From Biscogniauxia marginata (lineage: Eukaryota; Ascomycota; Sordariomycetes; Xylariales; Xylariaceae): a stretch of DNA of 64,000 nucleotides. The notes beneath the pieces were generated by a model. The model ran no database searches and was not told the origin of the DNA. It was given only the letters and a program-made list of their open reading frames with translations. This document shows, piece by piece, positions 1-12,900 of this stretch (the first letter of the stretch is position 1; each line of letters opens with the position of its first letter). The stretch spans positions 87,887 through 151,886 of the forward strand of contig MU404158.1 in NCBI GenBank assembly GCA_022695795.1, read 5' to 3'. Both the position numbers and the translations under genes were made by a program.

Positions 1-1118
1 TATACCGGCACGACCGAAAGCTCGTTTGGGGTCTAGGGGCCCAAGTTTCTGGTACGGCGCAAAGGATCATCTGTTCCGTTCTTGGACATCGCCGGAAACA
101 TTGCTCTTGCTCTAGAACGGATGGTACGGATCAACTTCTATTCAGCAATGCTACTACTGGAGATTCAATAGATTTAAGCAAGATTAATGAACTAGACGAA
201 AGAGTAACGTGGAAGTTTCAACTCATCGCGATATACACAACCCATAAAGACACCAACGGGGAATTGATATGCTATCCTGTCGCCTTAGATAAATTTCTTT
301 ATAATAATTCAAAATCATGAACTGAAACCATAGTCATATAATGTTCTTATAGCTATACAGTATATGCATATTCTCAATGTATAGAAACCATCTGTATTTT
401 ACTTCTTAGTAAGAGTATAAAGGGTAGGTTAGTAACTACCTAGGTAGATAAAAACCTTAAGGTAGAGAGCTCCTATAAGCACACACATCAGATGCCGAGG
501 TAGGTTTGAAATATGTCCCTTTATCTCATAGCCAGTTTATATTTATACCTAGTTTGCAATCTACATAGGCAGTTCAAGCTTCAATCTAGCATCGTCCGCA
601 TTTTATATGCTTTCTGCGTAACCACCCAACCCGGACGCCAGTGGTACGAAATGTTTGCCAGAAAAGTACCTAATGATTAAACCACCCAAGTCCTGGAAAT
701 ACTACTGAAGACCCCAGGGACTCTGTCAACATATCCGTTCAAGGGGTCGTCTTCATCAAGGCGAAGACGGCTTAAAATCAATATATATATATATATATAT
801 ATTCTGGGATTAAACACACTTGCTTTCGTGTGCTTCACTTATATAGTAAGTAAGAGCTCACACCAATGGGTGGTGATGGTTGCTGGGCAAGGTGTGTATA
901 TATGGGGAGTAGGTATAACATTACCTACGTACAGTACACGGGGGTGTCTCTATATATTTAAAGTGGAACCGCTTAACGCGACATCGCGCCTCGACGCGGT
1001 TCTCGTGAATTGACTTTCCCGATTGAGACCCCCTACGGAAAACCCACCCGGTGTGGATTTCATATAGGATACAAGCCATCACTGACGTTCGAAATTGCGA
1101 AAAACCGCGTGTACTGCA
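1..1118. other. Intergenic region upstream of PRI1
   Basis: No gene is supportable here. The first 170 bases contain open stretches ending in a stop at 169-171 that could be the tail of a gene lying left of the window, but nothing is recognisable. The rest is AT-rich, with TACCTAGGTAGA-type motifs near 435-450 and an alternating TA run at about 781-801. The last few hundred bases presumably hold the promoter and 5' leader of the primase gene. Confidence 0.6.
781..801. repeat. (TA)n dinucleotide microsatellite
   Basis: About ten uninterrupted TA/AT units lie some 340 bases upstream of the primase start codon. It is a simple repeat with no evident function. Confidence 0.85.
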
Positions 1119-2923
1119 ATGCCTCACTCAGTATCGCCTGGATCCCATAGTCCTCTCGCAGCCGCCGAAGAAACAATGGACGCCTTAGTCCTGAACGGCG
1201 ACAGCCAAGCCGCCGACACCGACATCACCATGGCCGAAGCGACCAACGGCGAGGAAAACAAGGACGTAAAGCTAGAGGACCTGTTTGCCGATGTCGACTC
1301 GGACGACGAGTTTTCGGGTTCGAAACCCAAAGAAAACAAGCCGTCCAGCCCGGCGGCGGCACCGACATCTCCAATGTGAGTTGGGCTGGCAGCTCGAGAC
1401 GTCCTGACTGCGAATCCTGGCCCAGTCTAGTTCTGACCTGGCTTGTGTACTAGAGATGTCGAGACGGACTACAAGGCGTCAGACCCCGAGATCATGCGCA
1501 TGTTCTACCAACGACTGTTTCCCTGGCGCTACCTCTTCCAATGGCTAAACCACAGCCCGATGCCCACCAACGACTTCGGACACCGCGAGTTCGCCTTGAC
1601 GTTGCCCGGCGACATCTACAGCCGATATAACTCGTACCCGTCCGCTGATCTGTATGTGAACCACCCTTGCCTTATGATCTCCTCTTTCCGGCGTCTTCAC
1701 ACTTTTACTTCGCTTTGGGCGTATATGCTGACTGCTCTAGGCTCCGCAAAGACATCTTGCTGAAGATGCCCTCACGTTTCGAGATCGGCCCCGTATACAC
1801 GACCAACCCACGCGACCGCAAGACGATGCGGAACCAGAGCGCCTTCAAGCCGCTCTCGAAGGAGCTGTGCTTCGATATAGACCTGACAGACTACGACGAC
1901 ATCCGGACCTGCTGCGACAAGGCCAACATCTGTGGCCGCTGCTGGCAGTTCATGACCATGGCTATCAAGGTCGTCGACACTGCGCTGCGTGACGATTTCG
2001 GCTTCAAGCACATCATGTGGGTGTATTCCGGTCGCCGTGGTGCCCACGCCTGGGTCTGCGACAAGAAGGCGCGCACCATGGATGACCAGAAGCGCCGCGC
2101 CATTGCCGGCTACCTCGAGGTCATCCGTGGCGGCGCGCAGAGCGGCAAGAAGGTCAATGTGAAGAGGCCCTTGCACCCACATCTGAGGTGTGCTATATTT
2201 TCTCTCCCCCTCTCCCCCCTTAGTCCGACGGTAGAACCAAACTGACTGTCTTTCAGCCGAAGCCTCGAAATCCTAGCCCCGCACTTCCAGTCCGACGTTC
2301 TCGAGTCGCAAGACCCGTGGTCGACGCCCGAGCGCGCCGAGCACCTGCTCTCGCTGCTGCCGGACCGCGTGCTCAACGACAGCCTGCGGAAGAAGTGGGA
2401 CTCGTCCCCGGGTCGCGCGAGCGCCTCCAAGTGGGCCGACATCGACGCGCTGGCCAAGTCGGGCGCGAGCAAGAACCTCGACGTGCGCGCCCTGCTCGAG
2501 GCCAAGCAGGACGTCGTCCTCGAGTACACGTACCCGCGCCTCGATATCGAGGTCTCCAAGAAGCTGAACCATCTGCTCAAGTCCCCCTTCGTCGTCCACC
2601 CGGGCACGGGGCGCGTCTGCGTCCCCATCGACGCGCGCCGCGGCCTCGAGGATTTCGATCCCCTGTCCGTGCCCACCGTCCAGGGCCTCCTGGCCGAGAT
2701 CGACGCCTGGGACGGCGGCGTCGTCAAGAAGGAGGAGGGCCAGGAAGAGGGGCAGGGATTGGACGCGAGTAGTAATAACAAGAAGAGCAGCGTGCAGGAC
2801 TGGGAGAAGACCAGCCTGAAGCCGTACATCGAGCTCTTCCGCGGCTTCGTCCTCGCGCTCATGAAGGACGAGCGTGATCCTAAGGTTAAGCGAGAGAGAG
2901 AGGACGACGGGATGGAGTTTTAA
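1119..2923 (+). CDS. PRI1: DNA primase small (catalytic) subunit, PriS/Pri1
   Basis: Proposed exons are 1119-1375, 1454-1651, 1741-2187 and 2257-2923, giving 522 residues. The three introns are all phase 2 and GT-AG. The product is the catalytic subunit of eukaryotic primase, which makes RNA primers with the large subunit in the nuclear polymerase alpha-primase complex. The family signature is clear. FYQRLFPW lies near the start of the catalytic domain, the metal-binding DxD lies in FDIDLTDYDD, SGRRGAHAWVCD follows, and HPHLSRSLE is created across the last intron. An acidic N-terminal extension of roughly 85 residues precedes the domain. A second in-frame ATG at 1176 has the better initiation context (acaATGg) and would give 503 residues, so the start is uncertain. 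The C-terminus is charged and poorly conserved. Identity is very secure. Confidence 0.96.
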
Positions 2924-3933
2924 TTTATCAAGAAAAAAAAAGTTAAAGTTAATAATAACTTGGTCATGAGCGGCAGTATGAGGCGGCGGTTTATTCTAGC
3001 TCTCTCGATTCAACGACGCAATGTATTAATTTCGAGCCCCCCTTGTCTGGCGTGATGAAACAATATCCATACAAAAGCTACGACAGTATGATTTTATAGG
3101 GGCACTTATACATCTGTAAGGTTTTTCTTAACGCGATAGGAAATGGGAGTTCCGGATTTTTTTTTAAGGCGAGGAAGAGGGCAAAAAGGAGTTTTAGAGG
3201 TTTAACAGTGGTTATATATATTTAGACGAAAACACCACACAATATATTATTACGCAACACACGCGCCTCGTTTTCTTTCTCTTTATAATCCACAACAGTG
3301 AGGTACATCAGCCGTTGCACTACTGTTCTGTCCACGTCGGAAGAAATTGATTAAGACTAAGTCCATACCTAGTCAGGTAGGACCCAACGAGGGGGTATTG
3401 TATCTCGATTTTAAATCATGATACCCCCATCTTGCTGGGGGAGACATAGACTAAGAAAAGCAAAATAGCTTGCTTACACCTTTCTTTCTTGTCTTTCCCC
3501 TCTGTTCCCCTGGTCTCTTTGCCCCCCTCTTCTCTTCTTTTCTCCATGCCTAGAGGTCTCATAATCCTCTTTTCCTATGTATATTGCTTCTTCTTCGCAA
3601 CGTCCAGAGTCGTGGTGCAGGGAAAAATACATTACCGAGATAGAGAGGGAGAGTGGGGAAGATAAAACTGCATCGAAAAAGGAGAATGTGACGCCTAGTA
3701 TATACACATCCTGGGGACGAGGAATACGTGCTCCTTTCCGAGAATGCTCATTTTACCGAATGGCTTGAACAAGTAGCTACTAATAGGCAGATTTTCCATC
3801 GTGCGGCATATCTGTCATCTAAACTTCTCGCGGTAGTCGGCTGAACTGGTTCGATCTAAGCATTTGACGCCATTGTGGCTAGCCTTACATTCGTTTCATG
3901 CCAACTTCAGGGATAAAAACGGACGTGGAATCA
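2924..3933. other. Convergent intergenic region between PRI1 and the HAD/RGG gene
   Basis: This region holds the 3' flanks of two convergent genes. It contains A-rich and T-rich runs, a short inverted pair of GGGGGTATTG and ATACCCCCAT near 3391-3428, and a CT-rich stretch at about 3480-3545. Small open frames here have no recognisable similarity. No gene is supported. Confidence 0.6.
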
Positions 3934-5758
3934 TTAGTAGAAGTTCTGCAGGTCAGGTCCGCCCGGGGGGCCGCCTTGCCAGTGACCCCCGTGCTGTTGA
4001 AACGGCGGGCCATACTGGGGATTAGGTGGCGGCGGAGGCACCGGATGGGAGGGATGGGATTGAAACCCGTTCTGGGGCAAGGAGGGGAAAGTGTCGTCGT
4101 ATGAGACGGAAGCATTGGGACCGTAGCCACCCTGATTCTCGCGCGTGCCTACATCGTCTAGTGATCGGTAACCGCCTCTCCCTCCCCGGCCACTGCCCTT
4201 GCCGCCCCTGGCGCTGGCGCGGTAGCCTCGGTTGGGAGCACTGTTGCCTCTGAAGCCGCCCCTCTGATTTCCACCCCGTCCCTGATGACTTGACGTGTGG
4301 AACCCACGCGTATTATTATGGTTGCCGTGGTTGCCGCTAAACTGGCGCGGCCGCCCATCCTCTTCGGCTGGATGTTTTCTCTTACCTCTGGGGTTAAACA
4401 GGCCGTCGTTCTCGTTCTCGACGGAGTTCTCAGACTCGATGCGCAGCATCACCTTCTCGCCCACTGTTGTCTCAAAGACGAAGGCCTTGTCGGCCGGTAC
4501 GGGTTGCCAGTCCTGGATTTTGCCTGCATCTGCTGGACGTGCACCTCTTCTGGTCGCGAGCAAAACCATTGGTATTGGCTGGTCGGTATAGTACTTGGCC
4601 GTCAGCGGGACCGGCTTGACGGATACTGCCCAGATGCTATTTTCGTAGGAGCCTATAGCCGCAACTCTCCATTTCATCTTTGCATTCATGCCACCGACCT
4701 TGTCGAGTATGTGTTTCGGGCACGGCCGTGGGGTGATAATAATGGTGTTTGCGTGATACTTCAGATCCGCATCTGGCAAGCTGGCAGCGGCAAGCGCAAT
4801 CAGTCGTTTGGTATCCTCGGGTTTCATCATGTAACTTGTGAAAAACACGGTTTTTCGTATAACCAAGCGTTCATTACGGCCTCGTTGCGACCGCTGGCTT
4901 ACAATGGTATTGTGGCTGTTGATGAGATGCTGTACCTCGGCAACCTCTACAACCGGATCCAGGTTTGTCGCAATCTCAGCTACTGGAATGACTTCTGCCA
5001 TGATCGGACCGCGATTGGCCGGGCCTCGAAGGCTCTGCAGGCGCTCGTTGTAATCGGCCATAAACTCCCTGAAGCTGATGACGTGTTTCGGGCGATCCTC
5101 GTATATGCGTATCTCCTGCGCTTGCTTGTATGTTTCCATCATGGACTCGAGGAACACCTGCTTGAAGTTGAGGGTGCTCCGGAACCGTTCATTGTTAGGA
5201 CCGACGTCCGGTTTAAGCCCGATCAGATCGAAATCTAGCCTTTTACTCGCGACGATGCGCTTGATCAGATCGGAGAAGCCGCGCTCACTGCGCCCGGTCA
5301 ACAGCACGCAGAGGGCATCCTTCTGCTTCATGCTCAGGCGAACAAGCTCGACGACCTTCTCGTTCCACCAGCCATCCCATGCGCGGGCCTCCTCCCGTTC
5401 GGCGCCTTCACCGGTGGCGGCTAAGATTCGCGAGTCATGCCACCACCCGCCATTTATGAAGATATCAGGGCTGCCTAGCTGGCCAAGGGTCTGTCCATTC
5501 CATATCTTCGGGTTCGGTAGAGGGGTCTGGAAGAGGGTGTTGTCGAAGTCGTAGACATGGATCGTATTTATCGTGTCCACGGCTACATATAGATACTATC
5601 AGTAAATGAAAACCATGCCTGCCAGATCGCGATAATTTCAGAACTTCAGGCGTACCGGGAAGCTGCTTGCTCAAGATAGACCATCGGCTCAGAGACGTGA
5701 CGGTGTAGTAACCGTTCGCAGAGCCATTCGGGACCCCATTGGAGTACTTGGACGCCAT
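3934..5758 (-). CDS. HAD-superfamily 'Swiss Army Knife' RNA-repair-like protein with RGG-rich tail
   Basis: Exons on the minus strand are 5758-5656 and 5582-3934, giving 583 residues with one 73-nt intron. The first exon encodes a short Ser/Asn/Gly-rich leader. The splice restores LPAVDTINTIHVYDFDNTLF, whose DFDNT is the HAD nucleophile motif. An LLTGR motif II and an EDRPKH motif follow within the first 210 residues. This arrangement matches the fungal HAD domain that Pfam groups with Swiss Army Knife RNA repair proteins (inferred from memory of the family). Residues about 430-560 are rich in Gly, Arg, Asn and Pro (RGG/GRGG boxes), typical of RNA-binding proteins. The tail suggests an RNA-related phosphohydrolase, but the substrate is unknown. 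An upstream in-frame start about 30 codons earlier is possible. Confidence 0.85.
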
Positions 5759-6497
5759 GCTTGGGCGCAGAAGGCGATGTGGTCGAGGTCGGGAGAGTGC
5801 GCAGGTGGGAAAGGCAAAGTTACGGAAACATGTCGAGGGTGTCAAACGAGGAAGTACCTGGGTGAAAAGATAGCTAGTCTCCAGTTTCAGATGGCAATCT
5901 CGAAAATCCGCGTAGTTTTGACGGTGTCACTGTTTATTTGTTGAGGACAAAGACAATGCACATCAAAATCGACATTACCGTATCCCGTCCCGTCGACCTT
6001 AGTCAGGTAGTAGGTACGTACCTTAAAATACACAGGTACATCGGTACTCAGTACTTCGCACATGTACCATGGATGTATCAACCCCGGCCTCTTATGCGGG
6101 GACTGCCGGTAAATAGCTACATAAAATGGCCTAAGCTCTAAGCTCTAATTTGAAAGAGGTAAACCGTACATCCAATGTATTCCGAGGTACACTACATACC
6201 TACATAACATACCCTTGGGTACCGACTATGTAAGTTTACCCTCAAATGTCAATCCAAATCATAGTATTTTGATGGCATAAAAAGTCTCTGCAACTCATAA
6301 TTTCTACTCGTGTATATTTCTGTCTTCAAAAGACATTTTTGTCTTTCTTTTCTTGCTAGAGTTTGCATCTACTGACCCCAAAATTATCCACCAGCAATTA
6401 ACCCGCCGGCCGGTATCTAGGAAACCAAAGAGGAACAACCAACTTTACACGGAGAAGTCTAGGTATCCGGCAGATAATATTCGAGGAAAAAAAAAGA
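5759..6497. other. Divergent promoter region between the HAD/RGG gene and the DUF167 gene
   Basis: About 740 bases separate two divergent starts. The stretch carries several TACCTA/GTAGGTA motifs (around 6005-6035 and 6180-6230). No coding potential is convincing. Confidence 0.6.
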
Positions 6498-6955
6498 ATG
6501 GCGACCCGCAATGCTATCAGCCTCTTGAAGAAGTCGTCCGCCGAAGTCTTACAGTTGCGATGCCACGTTCGGCCGGGAGCAAGCAAGGTACGGGAAGGTG
6601 TAGCCGCTGTTACAGATGAATCCATCGAGCTCTGCGTATCAGCCGCACCGCAAGACGGGAAGGCAAACAAGGCCGTGATAGAAATACTGAGCGAGGTGAG
6701 TGTGATATTGCCCCGAGCCGAGTCGAGTTGCTCGACCCCATGGTTATTCTTTCTCGCCTGTGCTTAGACTTACACCGATGCTAGGTCTTAGGTGTGGCCA
6801 AGTCCGACCTACAGATCACACATGGATCGAAGACCCGGGACAAGATAATCAGTGTGGCCAGCATTTGTTTCCAGCGTAAGGGGGTCGACAAGAGCGAGGA
6901 CATCCTCATGCTAGTTAGGGAGAAACTACTTAGAGATGGACTAGCCCGAGGATGA
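6498..6955 (+). CDS. DUF167/UPF0235 (YggU-like) family protein
   Basis: Exons are 6498-6695 and 6785-6955, giving 122 residues. The intron is GT-AG and phase 0. The protein shows the whole family pattern: CHVRPGASK near residue 22, the conserved PQDGKANKAVIEILSE near residue 51, and VLGVAKSDLQITHGSKTRDK directly after the splice. DUF167 proteins are small alpha/beta proteins found in bacteria, archaea and eukaryotes (human C15orf40); their molecular role is not established. The ATG has a good context (aagaATGg). The gene is convergent with the complex I subunit gene 390 bases downstream. Identity of the family is secure, function unknown. Confidence 0.93.
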
Positions 6956-7344
6956 ATGGGATCTAGCAAAGGCACTAGACCAGATTTAGATAATGGAGAC
7001 GAGCTGGAATAACCTGTAAGCCATGTATTAGCTAGAAACCTTGCCCGTAATTCGAAAACAACGGTGTACATATTGCCAACATCATCAGAAAAAGATAGAA
7101 CAATGTGGTGAGTAGAGGAATCATACTCGAAGTACGAGTCATAAACAGCCTCTAAGTAGATCATCATCGAAGGGAAAGCAAAAATTTAGAAATTCGGTCT
7201 CGTACTTACCAAGTCGGGCATCTGCAGCAAGCTAGCGAAGCAAAGCTCATCACGAAAGGGTAGGGGGCCTTGGAGCTGGAGGCGTAACATTGTGGAATCC
7301 GATTTTATATGTACAAGTCTACGCGTGATACGGGATTCTCTCCT
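6956..7344. other. Short convergent intergenic region
   Basis: This is 3' flank of both neighbouring genes. A minus-strand open frame overlaps the end of the DUF167 gene but has no recognisable product. Nothing else is seen. Confidence 0.6.
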
Positions 7345-8174
7345 TCATTCGACGTTCGCTGAGACAGGGTTGATTTCGACACCGTACTTCTCCTTGAGTC
7401 GCTCCCGTCTCCGCTCCTCGTAGCCAGGTGGTTGAATCCCTGTGAAGACATTAGCGGGATTCGATTGACACTAGGTGGTAACAGGGAATATTTTCGGTGG
7501 GTAGCATTGTAACGTTTGGATTGGACGTACCTCTACCCTCTCCGATATTTGCTATTGTCTCGCTTATGGGCCGTCTACGATTCAATCGTAGGGTTTCCTT
7601 CCGCTCGTACTCGTCCAGTTCGGAAACACCTGACTTTTTTCCACGGAGGCTGCCACCCGTGTATTGAAGGGTAGATAGAAGCACCGCGAAAATTGTACCG
7701 AACCCAAGGATACGGGAAATGCGGCCGGCTAGTCAAACCGCATTAGCAAGCGTGAATACACACACCAACAGATCAATTAGCATCATACCTCTCAACCCTA
7801 GCGTTGAACCTGCGAGGAAGGATCCCACCGTGACGTTCAGAGTATCGTCCTTCTCTCGCAGGTTGGCAGTCGCATCTTTTGAGAAGGTATACACGGCGGC
7901 CACGGCACCTATGCAGCAGGTCAGTTAGGCTGTATCCCCTTCAGGAGGAGCTTGATTCAGGCGATAACATACTGAAGGTGGCAATAGTACTGCCGGTCCT
8001 GGTGAAGACACCCCAAGGTCCGATGTTGCGTTTGGCGAGTGAATTCTGAATGGCCGAAGCGAAGAGACCGACTCCACCACCGATCAGAGCACCATTGATA
8101 CCCGATTTGAGCGCATCCTTCTGGTGAAAAGGGTGCTCCTCCGGCGTGATCTTGATGGGATGAGGGTTCGCCAT
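7345..8174 (-). CDS. NADH:ubiquinone oxidoreductase (complex I) NDUFA11/B14.7-like subunit, Tim17 family
   Basis: Minus-strand exons are 8174-7973, 7908-7789, 7728-7531 and 7439-7345, giving 204 residues with three short introns, all phase 1. The product resembles the fungal 21-kDa complex I membrane-arm subunit, related to mammalian NDUFA11 and to Tim17/22/23 proteins. The N-terminus MANPHPIKITPEEHPFHQKD is followed by glycine-rich hydrophobic segments (GINGALIGGGVGLFASAI, then VGSFLAGSTLGL and ILGFGTIFAVLL) typical of four-helix Tim17-fold proteins. The C-terminus has GIQPPGYEERRRERLKEKYG, a matrix-side tail I associate with this subunit. It should act in the mitochondrial inner membrane; no cleavable presequence is evident, as expected for this family. 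A plain Tim17-family protein is the alternative. Confidence 0.88.
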
Positions 8175-9993
8175 CCTGGGCCGAAGGAGAAGGTTGCGAT
8201 GGCTCAGACAGGTATGTTGGGTTTTGAATGGGGGGTTTGCTTCTGGTGAAGAAGAGCTTGGGGCCGTCTGATCAATTGAAATGGAAACGAGTTGATTTGA
8301 TGTCGAGTGGGGGGTCGGAGTATTCTGCCGAGGCTATGCCGATTGGAAGGTAGGTACCTATGATTGGTTATCGTATCGGACTATGGATGTTCCCTTGATG
8401 GAGGTAAGTTAGGTAGGTAGGTACCTACCGGGCTACGTCAGCAGAACGCTACTGCATTACGCTAGCAGGTCACCTGCAGCGACCGGGGGTTTGGGCTGTG
8501 ATGTCTTCCGTTGGCTGCACCTGTTTGAAAATGCCATCTGCGGAGATAATAACCCTAGCTCAGCTACAACTTGAATCGAAGCCTTGTTGGCAAGCACTTT
8601 GAGTTCAGTCAAGCTCTGGTTCTGTTCTGGAACATGACCAACCACTGATCTGCGGATCTACTAATCTTCAACCACCTCGTTGTTCTGCTTCTATCAACTC
8701 ACATCGATCCACGCATCTCCTCTGGTCAAGCCGCGGCCAATACTGGCCTTCTTTTCTTGTCTGTTTACTTCCATCACCGGGTCGATATTCTTTTTTCAGA
8801 CAGTCTAGGGCTGTTGTCAGCTACGTCGGACTTGTCTTTGTCTTTGCGTTTTATGATACCCCGGCAGACGGCGGACGAGACCACAGGATCCCGCAACTCA
8901 TCTTTGATCGCTTAGATAGTCTACTACCTTAGTTCAAGACTAGTTCCAGCCTTTTACCCAGAGGAAATACCAAATACTGGTCTGAGAGGTACGTAAGGTT
9001 ATTTTTGTTATCATTGTCACTGTTAGTCCTGGCAAGCATCATAAATTATTACGTTTTCCCCCTTCGTGTCCTTATGTAGCAGGCATGGCCTTTCGACAAG
9101 TATCGGCCTGTCACAAGAAAGTGGGAGATCCTTTCACTTTGGAGTTGTGCCACAATTCTTCCCAATTTACTCATTCGATCTGCTCCTTTGTCATGGGTGT
9201 GTTGAGTGTATGTAAGGTGCCAGTAGGTAGCAAGTGTGCTACTTGGCGCAGATATCGCTCTAGCATGAAGTCAGCTATAGAGCACCTTCGGTGGAGTAGT
9301 CATCCGTCGTCTGTGATGTGCTATGTATAGAGTCCATGTTGATATTACACATTCATTCTATTATTACTGGACATATTCTATGCCAACAGGGTATCTTATT
9401 TTCTAGTGTTTATAACTTCAATGTTAATTACCTGGGAAACATGATGGGTCTGGCCGAGTCACAGGACTGTGCCATCGTATATACGCTGCTTCTCTCATCT
9501 TTGTATTGAGTTTGATGTTTGTGGCAGAAGATAGCTTTCTTTCTACCTCCTAGCTTCCTCCCCCTTTTGCTGATTTTACCCTAGGATCTTAAAGCCTCCG
9601 AGCATAGACAGCTGCTTGATACCTTGATCCTAGTACACTGCAATATACTTTAAGCAAAGGCAGGAAAGAAAGTCTCGGAAGCCGAGAGACATTCACTACC
9701 ACTGGCACCCCCATCGGCAACATCATCAGGTCAATTGCATTAATACTATCCTAAGGCATAAAAACCCCAAGGTCGAGTTCACTAGATCCACTCTATCTTG
9801 CATTTGTCCATCCTGAGATTGTTCTATCTCTTCCCTTATAAGTTCCCGCACTTTTCGGGTGATGAACTACCATATTCATCATATCTAACAGCCGAGGACT
9901 CTGACGCCTACCTTGTTACTAACAGTCATTCCCCCTATGAGCTGGAACTTGCAAAACCACTAAAACCCTAAAATTGCGACGCGTGCTACAGCC
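8175..9993. other. Divergent intergenic region upstream of the complex I subunit and UBP2 genes
   Basis: About 1.8 kb with no convincing coding sequence. It contains GTAGGTACCTA clusters at about 8350 and 8405-8430. It presumably holds the two divergent promoters; the roughly 150 bases before 9994 are CT- and A-rich. Short open frames at 9085-9330 and 9318-9509 lack any recognisable domain. Confidence 0.55.
8405..8430. repeat. TAGGTA/TACCTA repeat cluster
   Basis: Tandem GTTAGGTAGGTAGGTACC runs into the complementary CTACC, forming a near-palindrome. The same motif is scattered through most intergenic regions of this window. Confidence 0.7.
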
Positions 9994-12900
9994 ATGGCTG
10001 TACACACAGCACTCGGATCGAGTGCCCTCAATCCAGCAGATGCTACAGAGATCGCGATGCTTCGTGACCAGAAGAGTGCTGCCATTCGCGCTTTTCGGGC
10101 ACAGGACAACATCCATGGTGGGTACCTCCCCTTTCTAAACCGTCTACTCCGCTCTTTGATAATTATGCATACCGAGGTAAACTGATGATATGTAGCTTAC
10201 ACATCCCCGAGAGCTCTTCGTCGCTTCATTGGATCGCAGCTTCCGGAGCTGTCTCACGATACGCGTTGTATAAATCATGAGATGCTTCTGGCCCCGCTCC
10301 AGACGTACGAAGACAAGCATGCTTGCTTCGTTTCGATTGTCTGCAGGCAGTGTCGCTACCACTTCCACGTCAAGAACGATATGAAGTACAGCCGACCGTT
10401 CGACAAGGACCATCACAGGCACATGCTGATTCCTTGCGATCAAAAGACTAAAGATAATCTACGAAGCGAGCGTACCGGGTACAACGACACTATTGGATAT
10501 GCTCGATTCATCTGTGCAGCAAACGACTGTTTCTTTAACATTGAGATCTTTACTATGCCGCCAAAGATCAGTGATGACGAGGTCGACATGTTAAATGACA
10601 ATCACCGAGTTTTTCTCAACTTACAACGTGCCCGTAAGGAAGATCCAGATAGATATTCAGATGTTGGCGATGACTATGGTGCAGCCCCGGCTAGCACATT
10701 TTTGAGATACCTTAGTGACGCACTCGACCGTCCTACTGGCGCAGGCCCGCTGAAGATCAAGAAGAGAAACAAGAGATTCATGGTCTCTTTCAGCACAGAC
10801 TTTGACCCTCTCCTGAGACTCCTAGGATTCCAAGAGAAGAATGACGAGACAGACGAACCCTGTTGGTTCATCAGCGAGCCCGAGGAGACCCAGAGCCCTA
10901 CGCCGGTTCGAACTCTAAGGGCTCGTATGCAAGATACGCAGGAGGAGCTGAAGACCCTCATCCCATCTGCGAAGACAACGCCAGCCTGGGAACACCTAAT
11001 CCAAGTCTTTCAGGGCGATTACCAGAGTATTCAGTTCAACCCTACAGCGTTAGCGGATATCTCGGAGAATGACTTGACTTTACTAGGTTGCTTGGTAGAC
11101 TATCCGCCTCAACTTTTCAGTTGGGCCGCTATCCTTCTAGCCAGACTTAACCCGCGTCGGCGTGACGAATTTCTCGATGCGGGACTTCGTTGCATTCAAC
11201 AAAGATCTGATGAAGCGTTGTTTGACATCACCATGTATAGGTCCCAATTTGACCCAACCACTTCCGACGACGGAAGAGTACAGGAAGCCTTTAAATTCTT
11301 CGGCGCTTCTCCTACGGATGGCATGGCTACTGACTGGTTCGTGAACAAATATATCGTCATCACTCAGGCCGACTCATCAGACGCTGCCAAGGCGCTGGCT
11401 CAACAGCACCTTGAGGTTATCAGCAATTACTTTGGCAAAGATCTCATAAGTGAGATTGATCGAGGTGGCCATGACCCTCTAGTCGCCCAAGCTCTAGTGT
11501 CATCAATTCCACAAGCCAATAATCGACGAATGAGTATTGCGTCAGCCACTAAGTTGTTGAAAGTAGATGCCGACTTCTCAGCGGACCTGATTCGACAATT
11601 CGTTGCTAATGTGGTAAGATATATCGCCGTCTTTTATCGTCTAATTCAGTTCGCATATACTGACTTGATGCCATCTAGGATGAGAAAGAAGACCGCGAGA
11701 AGGTAGTGGAGGCCATTGAAGTATTGATTGATCTTAAGCGACAGCAAGGTCTACCTGATCAAGCGGCAGAACTGCAAGAAACCGCGGATTTTCTGAAGGC
11801 GACTAGCAACACCGCCAAGGTTGATATAGCCAAGATGTCAGATTATACCTCCACCTCAGGGACTGCTGTTTCCCTGAACACTCCTCCTGGTCTAAGGAAC
11901 ATTGGCAATACCTGCTACCTAAACAGTCTTCTCCAATACTTCTACAACGTAAAGGTTGTACGCGAGTTAGTCCTTAATTATGATCAGTTTCGTCTTGAAC
12001 TCGACGAGGAGACGGTAAACAAGCGTCGAACTGGTGGTAATGGAACCAGTGTCAATCTTGAGGAAGCCATTGTTGCGCGGCAGTGTGAGTAGAAGGATTA
12101 ATAAGCACTCCTCCTCTTAGTGCCATGGATAGAATACTAACCGTGAAACTTTTAGTCATCGAGATGCTTCGTGGTCTATTTCTGGAGCTGCAGACTACTA
12201 CCGATGTCGCTGCTCAGCCGTCACAAAAGCTTGCCAACACTGCGCTCTCTTCCGCCAAGGAAATATTGACCGAAAAACCCCAGAGCAAGCCACCACCCTT
12301 ACCAGCGCGTCCTTCGCCGGCACTACCGGCCCCCCCAAAGGAGGATGTTGACATGGTCAATGTTACCGTAGAACCGGTGAATGATCAAATAGAGACGGCT
12401 AGTTCCCATAGCTCGCAGACACTGGTTAATGATGGAGAGGATGCCCGGACTGAATCTTACGTTCAGATAAACCATGGAGACGATAAAGACGACAAAATCA
12501 AGATTTCGGATGAGCCACCGCCTTCGCACCACATCGAGGATATTTCTACTGTTGCCCAGGATGATGAAGACATCGAGATGAATGAGCTCGCTGAAAGTCC
12601 AACTCTAGATGAGAAATTTGCTCTGGTATCCAGTCGCCTCGAGCAATCTGACCGGTCAGGAACTGCACAGCAGGATGTGGAAGAAATTATCGGCAACATT
12701 CTTGAGCATTTGATGCGTGCAATCCGCTCTGACGGCCCTATTCGTGGAAAACCCGATCTTCAAGCTGACAAGATCACGGAGAACTTCTTCACCATGATTG
12801 TGAACTGTACCGTCAAGACCTCGGTAGATCATCCAATTGACGCAACAAACCCGAACTTGGAAGAAAATGTGCTCAACGAGGAGATTGTCCCGGAGCGATG

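Noticed and set aside
1..171. Possible C-terminal end of a gene extending left of the window
   Set aside because: An open stretch in frame 1 ends at 169-171 but includes a stop at 34-36, and its sequence matches no family I know.
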